From positions 4,485,001 to 4,549,000 of the forward strand of contig NZ_CP121634.1 in the NCBI RefSeq assembly GCF_029714945.1: a stretch of 64,000 nucleotides of DNA, written 5' to 3'. A program made the position numbers and the translations under genes. The DNA comes from Bradyrhizobium sp. CIAT3101 (lineage in GTDB: Bacteria; Pseudomonadota; Alphaproteobacteria; Rhizobiales; Xanthobacteraceae). The notes under the pieces were generated by a model. It had not been told where the DNA came from. It did not search any database and was given only the letters and a program-made list of their open reading frames with translations. Below are positions 43,473 to 53,030 of the stretch, piece by piece (positions within the stretch are counted from its first letter, which is position 1; every line of letters begins with the position of its first letter).

Positions 43473-44419
43473 GTGCGGCTCCGCAGGCCATCGAGGAACA
43501 GCGCGACGATGACGAGGACGCCGACGCTTGCGACCTGCACCGAGGACGGCAGCGAGATCAAATTCAGCCCGTTGCGCAGCACGCCGACGGCGATGACGCC
43601 GAGGAGCGTGCCGAGCAGCCAGCCGTTGCCGCGCTCGAACGAGGTGCCGCCGACCGCGACGGCTGCGATCGCATCGAATTCGAGCCCGAGGCCCGCGGTC
43701 GGATGGCCCGAATTCATGCGCGCGGTCATCAATAGGCCCGCGATGCCGGCCATTGTGCCGCCGATCGCGTAGACCGCGATCAGCAGCTTGTTGGGCGAGA
43801 GGCCGGCATATCTGAGCGCCTCGCGATTGCCGCCAAGCGCGAACACATAGCTGCCGAAGCGGGTGTGATAGAGCAGGCCGTGAAAGGCGGCGTAGGTCAC
43901 GAGCGCGATCACGATCGGCACGGGAATGCCGAGCAGCGTCGCCGAATAGATGTCGCGGACGCTGTGGGGAATGCCGACTACGCTCTGGCCGTCGGAGACG
44001 ATCAGCGACAGGCCCTGTGCCATGCCGAGGGTGCCGAGCGTCGCCACGAAGGGCGGGATGCCCAGGATCGCGACCAGCCAGCCGTTGACGGTGCCGAAGG
44101 CCGCGCCGACCAGCACGCCGGCGCCCAGGCCGAGCAGCATCGACTTGGTCGCGAGCGAGACGATGGCGACGCAGAGCGAGGTCAGCGTCAGCACCGCGCC
44201 CATCGAGAGGTCCAGCCCCTCGGTCATGATGATCAGCGTCATCGGCAGCGCCAGCATGGTCAGGATGGTCGACTGCACCAGCACGTTGGAGAGGTTGGCC
44301 GGTGTGAGAAAGCCGGGCGCAATGGCGCCAAACAGAACGATCAAGGCGCCCAGCACAATGGCGACGCCGGGAATGCGCTGCAGCGGATTGGGTTGGGAAA
44401 CGACGGCGGCCTCACGCAT
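43469..44419 (-). CDS. Sugar-type ABC transporter, permease subunit
   Basis: 316 residues. Second RbsC-like permease: GLDLSMGAVLTLTSLCVAIVS, GGNREALRYAGLSPNKLLIAVYA and VAVGGTSFERGNGWLLGTLLG. The coding region overlaps the ATPase stop by eight bases, showing tight coupling. Confidence 0.9.
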   Translation of the reverse strand: MREAAVVSQPNPLQRIPGVAIVLGALIVLFGAIAPGFLTPANLSNVLVQSTILTMLALPMTLIIMTEGLDLSMGAVLTLTSLCVAIVSLATKSMLLGLGAGVLVGAAFGTVNGWLVAILGIPPFVATLGTLGMAQGLSLIVSDGQSVVGIPHSVRDIYSATLLGIPVPIVIALVTYAAFHGLLYHTRFGSYVFALGGNREALRYAGLSPNKLLIAVYAIGGTMAGIAGLLMTARMNSGHPTAGLGLEFDAIAAVAVGGTSFERGNGWLLGTLLGVIAVGVLRNGLNLISLPSSVQVASVGVLVIVALFLDGLRSRT

Positions 44420-45944
44420 GGTGCATCCCCAATCGCACGATGTTCTCCTCGGTCAGCTCGTTGCGCGCCAGATGTCCGGCGACGCGGCCTTCGCGCATCA
44501 CATAGGCGCGGTCGCAGACATGGCAGATCTCGACCTGCTCGGACGAGATCATCAGCGCCGCGGCGCCCTCGGCGACCAGCCGGTCGATCAGGGCGAAGAT
44601 CTCGGACTTTGCGCCGACGTCGATGCCGCGGGTCGGCTCGTCGAAGATGAAGAGCTTTGCGCCGGCCGCCAGCCATTTGCCGATCACGACCTTCTGCTGA
44701 TTGCCGCCGGACAGCAGACCAACGGTCTGGCGCGCGCTCGGGGTGGCGATGCGGAGCTGACGGATCAGGCCATCGGCGGTGCGCTGGCCGCTGCGCGGAT
44801 CGAACAGCCCGCTTGGGAACAGTTTTCGCAGCGCCGAGACCACGAGATTGTCGCCGACCGAACGCAACAGCGCGAGCCCTTCGCTCTTGCGGCTTTCCGG
44901 GATCAGCGCGATGCCGCGGCGGGCGGCAACGTCGGGCTCGCCGGAGATCGCCTTGCCATCGAACACGATCTCGCCCGAGGCGACTGGATCGGCACCGAAG
45001 ATCGCGCGCGCCACCTCGGTGCGGCCGGATCCGACCAGACCGCACAGGCCGACGATCTCGCCGCGGCGGACCTCGATGTTGATGTCGGAGATGCCGCTCG
45101 GTGCGGTCAGCCCCTTGACCGCAAGCAGCACCTCGCCGGGCTTGTCGGCAAAATTGCGCGGATAGGTCATGTCGACGGTGCGGCCGACCATCATGCGAAC
45201 GAGCTGGTCGGGCGTGACGTCGGCCGGCTTGACGCCGTCGATGCGGCGGCCGTCGCGCAGCACCGTGATGCGGTCGCCGAGCGCAAACACCTCGGCCATG
45301 CGGTGCGAAATATAGACGATGGAGACGCCGTCGGCCTTCAGTCGCGCGATCAGCGCGAACAACAGCTCGGTCTCGCGATCGGACAGCGCCGCGGTCGGTT
45401 CATCCATCACCAGGATGCGCGCGTTCTGGCTGATGGCTTTGGCGATCTCGACCATCTGCTGCTGGGCGACGCCGAGCGTGTTCACGGTGATGGAGGGATC
45501 GATGTCGAAGCCGATTGAGTCGAGCAAGCGCTTGGCATCGGCCAGGATCTTGCGCCGGTCGATGGTGCCGGGGATGCGGCCCTTCGGCTCGCGGCCCAGG
45601 AAGATGTTCTGGGCGATGTCGAGATAGGGGACGAGCGAGAATTCCTGGAAGATCACGGCAATGCCGAGTTTTTGCGCGTCGGCGGTCGAGGCGATCGTGA
45701 CCTTATCGCCTTTGTAGAAGAATTCCCCGGCGTCGGCCTGGTACGCGCCGCACAGCACCTTCATCAGGCTGGACTTGCCGGCGCCGTTCTCACCGAGCAG
45801 CATGTGGACTTCGCTCGCGTAGAGCGCAAAGGACACGTCGTCCAGCGCCTTGACGCCGGGAAATTCCTTGCTGATGCCGCGCAACTGCAACAGCGGCGTC
45901 GCGTCGTCCTCGCGAGGTGCGGCCGTCTGCAATGCCGTGCTCAT
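44412..45944 (-). CDS. Sugar-type ABC transporter, duplicated ATP-binding subunit
   Basis: 510 residues with two ATPase halves, as in RbsA. First half: Walker A GENGAGKSSLMKV, Q-loop VIFQEFSLVP, LGVAQQQMVEIAKAIS and Walker B ILVMDEPTAAL. Second half: GLVGSGRTEVAR in the Walker A position (degenerate), signature LLSGGNQQKVVIGKWL and IFDEPTRGIDVGAK. Starts ATGA on the preceding flavoprotein gene's stop. Confidence 0.92.
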   Translation of the reverse strand: MSTALQTAAPREDDATPLLQLRGISKEFPGVKALDDVSFALYASEVHMLLGENGAGKSSLMKVLCGAYQADAGEFFYKGDKVTIASTADAQKLGIAVIFQEFSLVPYLDIAQNIFLGREPKGRIPGTIDRRKILADAKRLLDSIGFDIDPSITVNTLGVAQQQMVEIAKAISQNARILVMDEPTAALSDRETELLFALIARLKADGVSIVYISHRMAEVFALGDRITVLRDGRRIDGVKPADVTPDQLVRMMVGRTVDMTYPRNFADKPGEVLLAVKGLTAPSGISDINIEVRRGEIVGLCGLVGSGRTEVARAIFGADPVASGEIVFDGKAISGEPDVAARRGIALIPESRKSEGLALLRSVGDNLVVSALRKLFPSGLFDPRSGQRTADGLIRQLRIATPSARQTVGLLSGGNQQKVVIGKWLAAGAKLFIFDEPTRGIDVGAKSEIFALIDRLVAEGAAALMISSEQVEICHVCDRAYVMREGRVAGHLARNELTEENIVRLGMHHA

Positions 45945-47332
45945 GCCCGCACTCCCGAAAAGATCTTGCCGGGGTTCATCAATCCGTCGGGATCGAGCGC
46001 GGTCTTGATCGACCGCATCACGTCGACGGCGTCGCCGAGCTCGTCAGTGAGATAGTCGATCTTGCCGAGCCCGATGCCGTGTTCGCCGGTGCAGGTGCCG
46101 TCCATTGCGATGGCGCGGCCGACCATGCGGGCCTGCAGTGCCTTAGCGCCGTCGATTTCCTCCGGCTTTGCGGGATCGACCAGGATCAGCATGTGGAAAT
46201 TGCCGTCGCCGACATGGCCGACGATCGGCGCGGTGAAACCGTGCTCATCGGCATCGCGGCGCGTCTCGGTCAGGCATTCCGCCAGTCGCGAGATCGGCAC
46301 GCAGACATCGGTGATGACGGCGCGCGCGCCTGGTCGCAGGCCCAGGCCGGCATAGAGCGTGTTGTCGCGGGCGTGCCAGAGCCGGCTGCGGTCCTCCGGC
46401 GCCTTGGCCCATTCGAAACCGCGGCCGCCGTGCTCGGCGGCGATGGCCTGAGCCAACTCGGCCTGCTCGGCAACGGCGGTCTCCGAGCCGTGGAATTCGA
46501 AGAACAGGGTCGGTGCCTCGCGATAGCCGAGCTTGGCGTAGGCGTTGATCCCGCGCATCATGACGTCGTCGAGCAGCTCGACGCGGGCCACGGGAATGGC
46601 GGCCTGGATGATGCCGATCGCGGTATCGACGGCGTTGTGCAGGGTGTCGAAGCTGCACACCGCCGCCGAGATCGCCTGCGGCAGCGGATGCAGTTTCAGG
46701 GTGATCTCGGTGATCACGCCGAGAGTGCCCTCGGCGCCGACGAACAGCCGTGTCAGATCGTAGCCGGCCGCGGATTTGCGGGCGCGGCGGGAGGTGCGGA
46801 TCACGCGACCGTCGGCCAGCACCACCTCCAGCGCCATGACGTTGTCTTTCATCGTGCCGTAGCGCACCGCCATGGTGCCTGAGGCGCGCGTGGAGGTCAT
46901 GCCGCCGATCGAGGCATCCGCGCCGGGATCGATCGGGAAAAACAATCCGGTGCCGCGCAGCTCGGCATTGAGTTGCTTGCGGGTGATGCCGGGCCGGACC
47001 ACGACATTCATGTCGCTGTCGTGGACCACCAGCACCTTGTTCATGCGTGCGAAGTCGATGCAGACGCCGCCCGCGACCGCGGAGGCATTGCCCTCGAGCG
47101 AGGTGCCGGCGCCGAACGGCACGATCGGCATGCCCGCGCCGGCGCAGAGCTTGACGATCTCGGCGACCTCAGCCGTCGTCTCGGGATAGACGACGATGTC
47201 CGGGGGCAGGGCGCGATAATAGGACTCGCTCTGGCCATGCTGGTCGAGCACGCCGCGCGCGATGGTCGCACGCGGACCGATCACGCCCATGAGGCGTTCA
47301 GCCAAAGCGGCACTGTTGACCCGCGGTCCCAT
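45941..47332 (-). CDS. FAD-linked D-lactate/2-hydroxyacid dehydrogenase-like protein
   Basis: 463 residues. PCMH-type FAD domain: MPIVPFGAGTSLEGNA, IDPGADASIGGMTSTRASGTMAVRYG, GYDLTRLFVGAEGTLGVITEITLKL; C-terminal GHVGDGNFH and GTCTGEHGIGLGK, as in GlcD and D-lactate dehydrogenase (cytochrome). It oxidises a 2-hydroxy acid, probably passing electrons to the respiratory chain. Coupled to the downstream ATPase gene and 63 bp after the dioxygenase gene. Confidence 0.87.
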   Translation of the reverse strand: MGPRVNSAALAERLMGVIGPRATIARGVLDQHGQSESYYRALPPDIVVYPETTAEVAEIVKLCAGAGMPIVPFGAGTSLEGNASAVAGGVCIDFARMNKVLVVHDSDMNVVVRPGITRKQLNAELRGTGLFFPIDPGADASIGGMTSTRASGTMAVRYGTMKDNVMALEVVLADGRVIRTSRRARKSAAGYDLTRLFVGAEGTLGVITEITLKLHPLPQAISAAVCSFDTLHNAVDTAIGIIQAAIPVARVELLDDVMMRGINAYAKLGYREAPTLFFEFHGSETAVAEQAELAQAIAAEHGGRGFEWAKAPEDRSRLWHARDNTLYAGLGLRPGARAVITDVCVPISRLAECLTETRRDADEHGFTAPIVGHVGDGNFHMLILVDPAKPEEIDGAKALQARMVGRAIAMDGTCTGEHGIGLGKIDYLTDELGDAVDVMRSIKTALDPDGLMNPGKIFSGVRA

Positions 47333-47395
47333 CGTTTCTCCCTGTCGTCCGTCCTTGTCGCGGACTGTTGTCAGTCCGTCGATTCGACGTTCGGC

Positions 47396-48280
47396 TTACG
47401 CCGCTTGCGCGTTGCTTGCAGCCTGCTTCAGGCCGAAATCATAGTTGAGATGGAAGTAGGCGCTGTCCACCATGCGACCATCCGGCGCACGGCCGGGCGG
47501 GCAATGCACGAAGTCGTGGATCAGGCTGTCCTTGACGCCGAACACCACGTCGGAGTCGAGATATTTGTCGCCGGCGACGAACACATGCGTCACGAGCTGC
47601 TCGAAGCCCGGCGCCGAGATCATGAAGTGCACATGCGCCGGGCGCCAGGGATGGCGACCCTGCGCCTCCAGCATCTCGCCGACCGGGCCGTCATGCGGGA
47701 TCGGATACGCCGCCGGCTTGATCGACCAGAAATGGAAGCGGCCATTGGCGTCGGTGTGGAAGCGGGCGCGCATCGTGAGATCGCCGATCTCGTCGAGCTG
47801 CTGCACGTCGTAATAGCCGTCATTGTCGGAATGCCAGACGTCGACCACGGCGCCTGCGAGCGGCCTTCCGTCGACGGTCGAGACCGAGCCCGTGACGATC
47901 ATGGGATCGCCTTCCATGGTCCCAGAAATATCGTCGCCATTCTGCTTCTCCGGCGCGGCCTGGACGAAGAATGGACCGAGCACGGTGGTCTCGGTCGCGC
48001 CTTCCGGCACCGGGTGGTTGATCGCGTCGACCAGCATGGAGACGCCGAGCGTATCCGACAGCAGGATGAACTCCTGTCGCTTGTCGTCGCACATGTGTCC
48101 TGTGCGGGTCAGGAAGTCGATGCCGTATTCCCATTCCTTCTGGGTCGGGCGGATCTCGCGCACGAAGGCATGGAGGTGACGCACCAGGGCTTCGCTGACC
48201 TGCTTGATGCGGGGATCGGTGGCGCCTGAAATGCGCTCGAGCACGGCGTCGGTGATGTTGGTCTCGCTGAAATTACGCAA
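47396..48280 (-). CDS. Intradiol ring-cleavage dioxygenase (hydroxyquinol/catechol type)
   Basis: 294 residues. Fe(III) ligands Tyr157 (DGYYD), Tyr192 (AYPIPHDGPVG), His216 and His218 (RPAHVHF) are all present. The N-terminal helical dimerisation region (IKQVSEALVRHLHAFVREIRPTQKEWEYGIDFL) marks catechol/chlorocatechol/hydroxyquinol 1,2-dioxygenases. The adjacent maleylacetate reductase favours hydroxyquinol as substrate. The start is TTG at 48280 with GGAGGC five bases before. Confidence 0.88.
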   Translation of the reverse strand: MRNFSETNITDAVLERISGATDPRIKQVSEALVRHLHAFVREIRPTQKEWEYGIDFLTRTGHMCDDKRQEFILLSDTLGVSMLVDAINHPVPEGATETTVLGPFFVQAAPEKQNGDDISGTMEGDPMIVTGSVSTVDGRPLAGAVVDVWHSDNDGYYDVQQLDEIGDLTMRARFHTDANGRFHFWSIKPAAYPIPHDGPVGEMLEAQGRHPWRPAHVHFMISAPGFEQLVTHVFVAGDKYLDSDVVFGVKDSLIHDFVHCPPGRAPDGRMVDSAYFHLNYDFGLKQAASNAQAA

Positions 48281-48295
48281 ATCTGCCTCCGCTAA

Positions 48296-49198
48296 TCAGA
48301 GTTTGGGCTCGTCTAGGCCCGACAGCCGTTCGAGATGCTTCACGGTCGCAATGAAATCGGTCTCGCCGTCGCCTTGTGCGACCAGCGAGCCGTAGGTCTC
48401 GCGTACCTGGGCCGCGAGCTGCAGCGGCACGCCGACGGCATGGCCGGCGCCCAAGATGAGATCGAGGTCCTTGGCCATCTGCTTGCAGGAGAAGCTCGAG
48501 ACGAAGTCGCGCTTTCGCAGCGGCGCGGTCTTGTACTTCACCATCGGAGAGGCGACCGCACTCTCGTCCAGCACCTTCAAAATGTCCTGCCAGCCGATGC
48601 CGCCCTTGCGCGCCAGCGCCAGGCTCTCGGCCATCATCGCCGCCGAGACCGCGATCATGAGATTGACCGCGAGCTTTGCGTAGCGCGCTTCCTCGCTCGG
48701 CCCGAGATAGGTCTGCGCGCGCGTAAAACTCGCAAACAGCGGTTTTGCGCTCTCGAAGGCGTCTTTGGGTCCGGAGACGAAGCAGCTCAGTGCGCCGGTG
48801 TGGACGATGCTGGCGTTCCCTGAAACTGGCGCCCGCAGATAGGCGACGCCACGCGCCTGCGCGGCGGCATCGACTTCGGCGGAGCCTTCGGCGCTGACAG
48901 TGCTGGTCTCGATCAGCACCGCCTTCGGCGCCATCGCAGCGATCAGCCCGGTCGGGCCGAGCATCACCGCGCGCAAGGCGGCGTCGTCGGGGAGCGAGGT
49001 GATGACTAATGGGCGGCCGTTGACGGCGTCCGCGGGCGAGCTGGCCACGGCAATCCCGTGCTCGCGTGCCTCGTTGAGACGCGCGGCGCTCTGGTCGAAG
49101 GCAGTGACGGCGTAGCCGGCCTTGGCGACGAGAAGCGACATCGGCAGGCCCATCTTGCCGATGCCGATGAAGGCGACCTGTTTGCTTGTTTCAGTCAT
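48296..49198 (-). CDS. 3-Hydroxyisobutyrate/2-hydroxy-3-oxopropionate dehydrogenase family protein
   Basis: 300 residues. NAD-binding FIGIGKMGLPMSLLVAKAGY, STVSAEGSAEVDAA, APVSGNASIVHTGALSCFVSG and the catalytic Lys region YAKLAVNLMIAVSAAMMAESLAL. Beta-hydroxyacid dehydrogenase. In this operon it may reduce or oxidise a small hydroxy-acid side product; substrate not determined. 15 bp from the dioxygenase gene. Confidence 0.87.
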   Translation of the reverse strand: MTETSKQVAFIGIGKMGLPMSLLVAKAGYAVTAFDQSAARLNEAREHGIAVASSPADAVNGRPLVITSLPDDAALRAVMLGPTGLIAAMAPKAVLIETSTVSAEGSAEVDAAAQARGVAYLRAPVSGNASIVHTGALSCFVSGPKDAFESAKPLFASFTRAQTYLGPSEEARYAKLAVNLMIAVSAAMMAESLALARKGGIGWQDILKVLDESAVASPMVKYKTAPLRKRDFVSSFSCKQMAKDLDLILGAGHAVGVPLQLAAQVRETYGSLVAQGDGETDFIATVKHLERLSGLDEPKL

Positions 49199-49217
49199 TG
49201 TTGTTGTCCGTTGGCCG

Positions 49218-50591
49218 CTATGTTGCGGCGTGCCCTTGTCGTTCGATGTCTTTCACCAGCCGCTGGCCGGATCGCGCGAGCAGCTCTTTCTTCCGGTCGA
49301 GCCCGTCGGCCAGCAGTTTTCCATTCCGCTTCTTCCAGACGCCCCCGATCATCACCGATTCGATGTTGGCGAGGCTGGTCTGCATCACGACGGTGGCGAT
49401 GGGATCATGGACCGGAAAGAGGTTGAGATCGTCGGCGTTGATGACCACGAGATCGGCGAGTTTGCCCGGCGTCAGCGACCCGATCTGGCTCTCGCGGCCG
49501 AGCATGCGTGCGCCTTCGGTGGTGATCCAGGCCAGCGCCTCGCGCGCGGGAATCGTGGTCGTCGCGGGAATCGTGCCTTCGCTCTTGCGCATCTCGGAAT
49601 TGTCGAGCGCGCGCTGCATCGACAGGGCGACGCGGGCGGCAGAAAAGAGGTCTCCGGCCAGCACGGACTCCAGGTCGATGCCGATGGTGGGCCGGACACT
49701 GCGTTTGAGCAGCCGTCCGGTGATGGGAAAGCCGTGGCCCTGGATCATCTCGTTTTCGGGCGTCACCGAGAAGCTGACGCCGAGATCGATCAGCCTCTGC
49801 AGGAGATCGTCGGGCAGATCGTTGCCATGAACGATGTTGACGTTCGGCCCAACGAGCCCGGCCTCGATCAGCTTCTCCCAGCCACCTTGCGTCTTCGCGG
49901 GACCGCCGCCCTGATGCATCGAGGCGATCAGGCCGAGTTCCCGCGCCAGCCGGAAATCGTGCAAGGACACGTCGAGCGTCGAATAGTGCGGACCGAGAAT
50001 GGCAAGTCCGAGCGTGACCAGGCCATCGCGGTCGGCGAGGGGACCCGCCAGCAGCCGCTCGACCTCGCGGCGCGGATGCGGCACCTCCGAGAAATGCGGC
50101 TCGCCCGGTTTCGGCTCAGGCTTCGGCGAGCCGTGGAAGAAGGCAGCTCGGATGCCGCTTTCGAGCAGGCCGCGCACGGCGGCGTCGGTATGAGCCGGCG
50201 TCGGGTTGTTGTGGCACCAATCGACCAACGTGGTGGCGCCGCAATTGATCTGGTTCAGCGCGCCGACGAGGGTGGCGATGTAGATGTCGTCGGGGGCGAA
50301 CAGGGTCGCGAGCCCGGCATGCATGCGGCGGAAATATTCGAGCAGCGTCCAGTTCGCGGCATACCCGCGCAGCGCCGTCTGCCAGGTGTGCATATGCGCG
50401 TTGATCAGCCCGGGGATGACGATGCGGCCGCGGCCGTCGACGATCTCGGCATCGGTGGCGTCAATGCCGGGACGCACCTCGGCGATCCGCCCATTCTCGA
50501 CCAGCACGTCGCCGAAACGGAGATCGCCGATCGATGCGTCCATGCTGATGATCGTTGCTGACTGGATGAGGGTGCGCCGCATGTCGGTCAC
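49218..50591 (-). CDS. Amidohydrolase (ATZ/TRZ chlorohydrolase-deaminase-like)
   Basis: 457 residues. Amidohydrolase-superfamily TIM barrel: metal HxH in NAHMHTW, further His in SMHQGGG and VHGNDL, and Asp in GIDLES. The composite beta domain (NGRIAEVRPG, GSLTPGKLADLVVIN) resembles the ATZ/TRZ and 8-oxoguanine/cytosine-type hydrolases. Its role here could be removing an amino or other substituent before ring cleavage. The start GTG overlaps the reductase stop (GTGA). Confidence 0.85.
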   Translation of the reverse strand: MTDMRRTLIQSATIISMDASIGDLRFGDVLVENGRIAEVRPGIDATDAEIVDGRGRIVIPGLINAHMHTWQTALRGYAANWTLLEYFRRMHAGLATLFAPDDIYIATLVGALNQINCGATTLVDWCHNNPTPAHTDAAVRGLLESGIRAAFFHGSPKPEPKPGEPHFSEVPHPRREVERLLAGPLADRDGLVTLGLAILGPHYSTLDVSLHDFRLARELGLIASMHQGGGPAKTQGGWEKLIEAGLVGPNVNIVHGNDLPDDLLQRLIDLGVSFSVTPENEMIQGHGFPITGRLLKRSVRPTIGIDLESVLAGDLFSAARVALSMQRALDNSEMRKSEGTIPATTTIPAREALAWITTEGARMLGRESQIGSLTPGKLADLVVINADDLNLFPVHDPIATVVMQTSLANIESVMIGGVWKKRNGKLLADGLDRKKELLARSGQRLVKDIERQGHAAT

Positions 50592-51667
50592 GCCGCCGCT
50601 TTGGCTGCGACGGGCGGATCGCCGGCCCAGGCGCGCGCGATCAGGTCGCGGATGGCGTTGCGCTCGAGCGGACGCGGATTCCAGTAGGCATTGGTGACGG
50701 CGAGATCGGCCGCCTTGTCGATGCCGCTTTCGGGCATGCCGATGTCGCGTAGCGCGACCTTGGCTCCCAGTCGCCTGGCGAGATCGTAGAGACCCTGGGC
50801 CGCATCTGCCGCACCGATTGCACGCGCGATCCGCGCCATCGCGTCAGGCACCGCGGGCGCGTTGTAGGCCAGCGCGTGCGGCAGCACGATCGTGTGCGTC
50901 TCGGCATGCGGCAGGTCAAACGTACCGCCGAGCGTGTGGCAGAGCTTGTGATGCAACGCCATGCCGACGGTGCCGAGACACACGCCGCACAGCCATGCAC
51001 CGTAGAGTGCATCGCTACGCGCCGCGCGATCATCAGGCTTGGCCGCAATCGCGGGCAGCGCCCGCGCCAATGCACGGATGCCTTCCTCGGCCATCAGCGA
51101 GGTCACGGGATTGGTGTCGCGCGCGTAGAGCGCCTCCACCGCATGCGCGATGGCATTGATGCCGGAGGTGGCCGTGAGGCCGACCGGCAGCGTCATCGTC
51201 AGGTCGACATCGTAGATCACGGTCTCCGGCAGCACGGCGGTGTCGCGCACCGTGGTCTTCAGTCCGTTCTCGGTCTGGCCGAGGATCGGGGTCATCTCCG
51301 AGCCGGCATAGGTGGTGGGAATACAGAGCTGGTTGACGCCGGTGCGCAACGCGAGCGCCTTGCCAAGACCGGTCGTCGAGCCGCCGCCGAGCGCGACCAC
51401 GCAATCGGCGTCGCAGGCCTTCATCGCCGCAATCGCATGCTCGGTCACCTCAACGGGCGTGTGCATGGTGGCGCCGGCAAAGATGCCGGCATAGAGCGGG
51501 CCCAACGCGGCACCGAGCGTTTTGCCTTGCGCTTCCTGCTGCGGCGTCGTCAGCACCAGCGCGCGGCGGCCGCCCAGGCGCTCGATCTCGGCCTTGGCCG
51601 AGGCAAGAGTTCCGCTGCCGAACACGACGCGGCAGGGCAGATTTTCAAAGGTGAACGAACCGATCAT
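50588..51667 (-). CDS. Maleylacetate reductase
   Basis: 359 residues. Fe-type alcohol dehydrogenase family, MAR branch: FGSGTLASAKAEIERLG, ALGGGSTTGLGKALALRTG, IPTTYAGSEMT and HHKLCHTLGGTFDLPHAETHTIVLPH. Reduces maleylacetate to 3-oxoadipate with NAD(P)H, directly after the intradiol product of hydroxyquinol. ATG overlaps the Dabb stop (ATGA) and its own stop overlaps the amidohydrolase start. Confidence 0.9.
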   Translation of the reverse strand: MIGSFTFENLPCRVVFGSGTLASAKAEIERLGGRRALVLTTPQQEAQGKTLGAALGPLYAGIFAGATMHTPVEVTEHAIAAMKACDADCVVALGGGSTTGLGKALALRTGVNQLCIPTTYAGSEMTPILGQTENGLKTTVRDTAVLPETVIYDVDLTMTLPVGLTATSGINAIAHAVEALYARDTNPVTSLMAEEGIRALARALPAIAAKPDDRAARSDALYGAWLCGVCLGTVGMALHHKLCHTLGGTFDLPHAETHTIVLPHALAYNAPAVPDAMARIARAIGAADAAQGLYDLARRLGAKVALRDIGMPESGIDKAADLAVTNAYWNPRPLERNAIRDLIARAWAGDPPVAAKAAA

Positions 51668-51987
51668 GCGCCGGTCTCTTTGACGGGATAATCGACCTGG
51701 AAGCGTCCGATCCGCAAGTCGCCGAGTTCCTCCCGCACCCGCAGATGTTCCGGATGGGTGGCGTAGGCCTTCAGGGCCGCGCTGTCGGTAAACTCGGAGA
51801 CGAGGACAACGTCGCAGGCGTAATCGACATCGCTGATGTCAGCGCCAACCTCGATATGGGTGAGGCCATCGATCCGGCCCTTGAGGCCCTCGAACAGGGT
51901 TTTGACCTTGGCTCGAGCGGCCAAACGCTCAGCCTCGGTCTCCCCGCGCAGCCGCCACATCACGATGTGCTTGATCGGACCCGACAT
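51664..51987 (-). CDS. Stress-responsive A/B barrel (Dabb) domain protein
   Basis: 107 residues, MSGPIKHIVMWRLRG, FEGLKGRIDGLTHIEVGADIS and VLVSEFTDSAALKAYATHPEHL: the Dabb dimeric alpha/beta barrel pattern, related to olivetolic-acid-cyclase-type folds and small-molecule-binding proteins. First gene of the minus-strand aromatic operon, divergent from the LysR gene. Confidence 0.82.
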   Translation of the reverse strand: MSGPIKHIVMWRLRGETEAERLAARAKVKTLFEGLKGRIDGLTHIEVGADISDVDYACDVVLVSEFTDSAALKAYATHPEHLRVREELGDLRIGRFQVDYPVKETGA

Positions 51988-52094
51988 TTCCCAAATTTCC
52001 TCACCTGCGATCTTGCTTGTTGGCTCCATTTTGCCTTGCAGAAATCGGAAATAAAGGCCAAAAATCGTAAGTCTCTTTTCCACTATGAGGAAGA

Positions 52095-53015
52095 ATGGAC
52101 CGGCTTCTCCAGCTCGAGGTGTTTTCCAGGACGGCCGAGCTCGGCAGCCTCTCCAAGGCCGCCGACATCTTGCGGATGTCGAACGCGGCTGCGAGCCGGC
52201 ACCTCAGCGCACTGGAGGAGCGGCTCGCGGTCCGGCTGATCGAGCGCAACACGCGCCGTCAATGGCTGACCGAAGCCGGACAGGAGCTGCTGCAGCGTTG
52301 CAGCACGCTGCTGAACGAACTCGCGGAGGCCGAGGACGCCGTCAGCGATCGCGCGCTCTCGCCCAAGGGCATGCTGCGCGTCACGAGCTCGCTGTCCTTT
52401 GCGATGATCTACATGGCGCCGATGCTGCCGGCGTTTCGCAAGCTCTACCCGAAGCTCGATGTGCAGATCATCGCCGCCAACCGCTATCCTGACTTCATCG
52501 AGGCCGGCATCGACGTCGCCATCCGCACGCGGGAGCAAGAGCCGGATTCCAACATCATCATCCGCCGCATCGGGCAGATGCGCCGCGTGCTGGCGGCTGC
52601 ACCGTCCTATCTCGCGGCGCACGGCACGCCAGAGCATCCCGCCGATCTCGCGCGCCATGACATGCTGGTCTACAACCTCGCCAACGATCCCTATTCGCTG
52701 CGGTTGAGCCGGGGCAGCACGACGCAGACCGTTCGGATCGCGCCGACGCTCGACAGCAATGACGGCCAGATCATCTGCGGCGCCGCGCGCGCGGGGCTCG
52801 GTATCCTGATCCAGCCGCTCTACATCGTGCAGAGCGACATCGCAGCCGGCAAGCTCGTGCCGGTGTTGACGGATTGGGAATTGCCGCTGCTGACGATGAA
52901 CGTGGCCTATCAGAACCGCGTCCGGCTGCCGGCGAAGATCAGGGTGTTTTCGGACTTTCTGGTCGATCACATCCGCGCGCATTCCGACGCCGGGATCTGG
53001 ATCGAGGCGACGTAA
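52095..53015 (+). CDS. LysR-family transcriptional regulator
   Basis: 306 residues. HTH at residues about 4-60 (VFSRTAELGSLSKAADILRMSNAAASRHLSALEERL) then a ligand domain. Divergent from the aromatic operon with a 107-bp promoter region between, so it is the likely regulator of that operon, responding to a pathway intermediate. AGGAAGA five bases before the ATG. Confidence 0.92.
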   Translation: MDRLLQLEVFSRTAELGSLSKAADILRMSNAAASRHLSALEERLAVRLIERNTRRQWLTEAGQELLQRCSTLLNELAEAEDAVSDRALSPKGMLRVTSSLSFAMIYMAPMLPAFRKLYPKLDVQIIAANRYPDFIEAGIDVAIRTREQEPDSNIIIRRIGQMRRVLAAAPSYLAAHGTPEHPADLARHDMLVYNLANDPYSLRLSRGSTTQTVRIAPTLDSNDGQIICGAARAGLGILIQPLYIVQSDIAAGKLVPVLTDWELPLLTMNVAYQNRVRLPAKIRVFSDFLVDHIRAHSDAGIWIEAT

Positions 53016-53030
53016 AGGGCCTGCCGGGTC

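Noticed and set aside
51988..52094. LysR box in the divergent promoter of the aromatic operon
   Set aside because: The region certainly holds promoters, but I could not pick a convincing T-N11-A inverted repeat, so no site is claimed.
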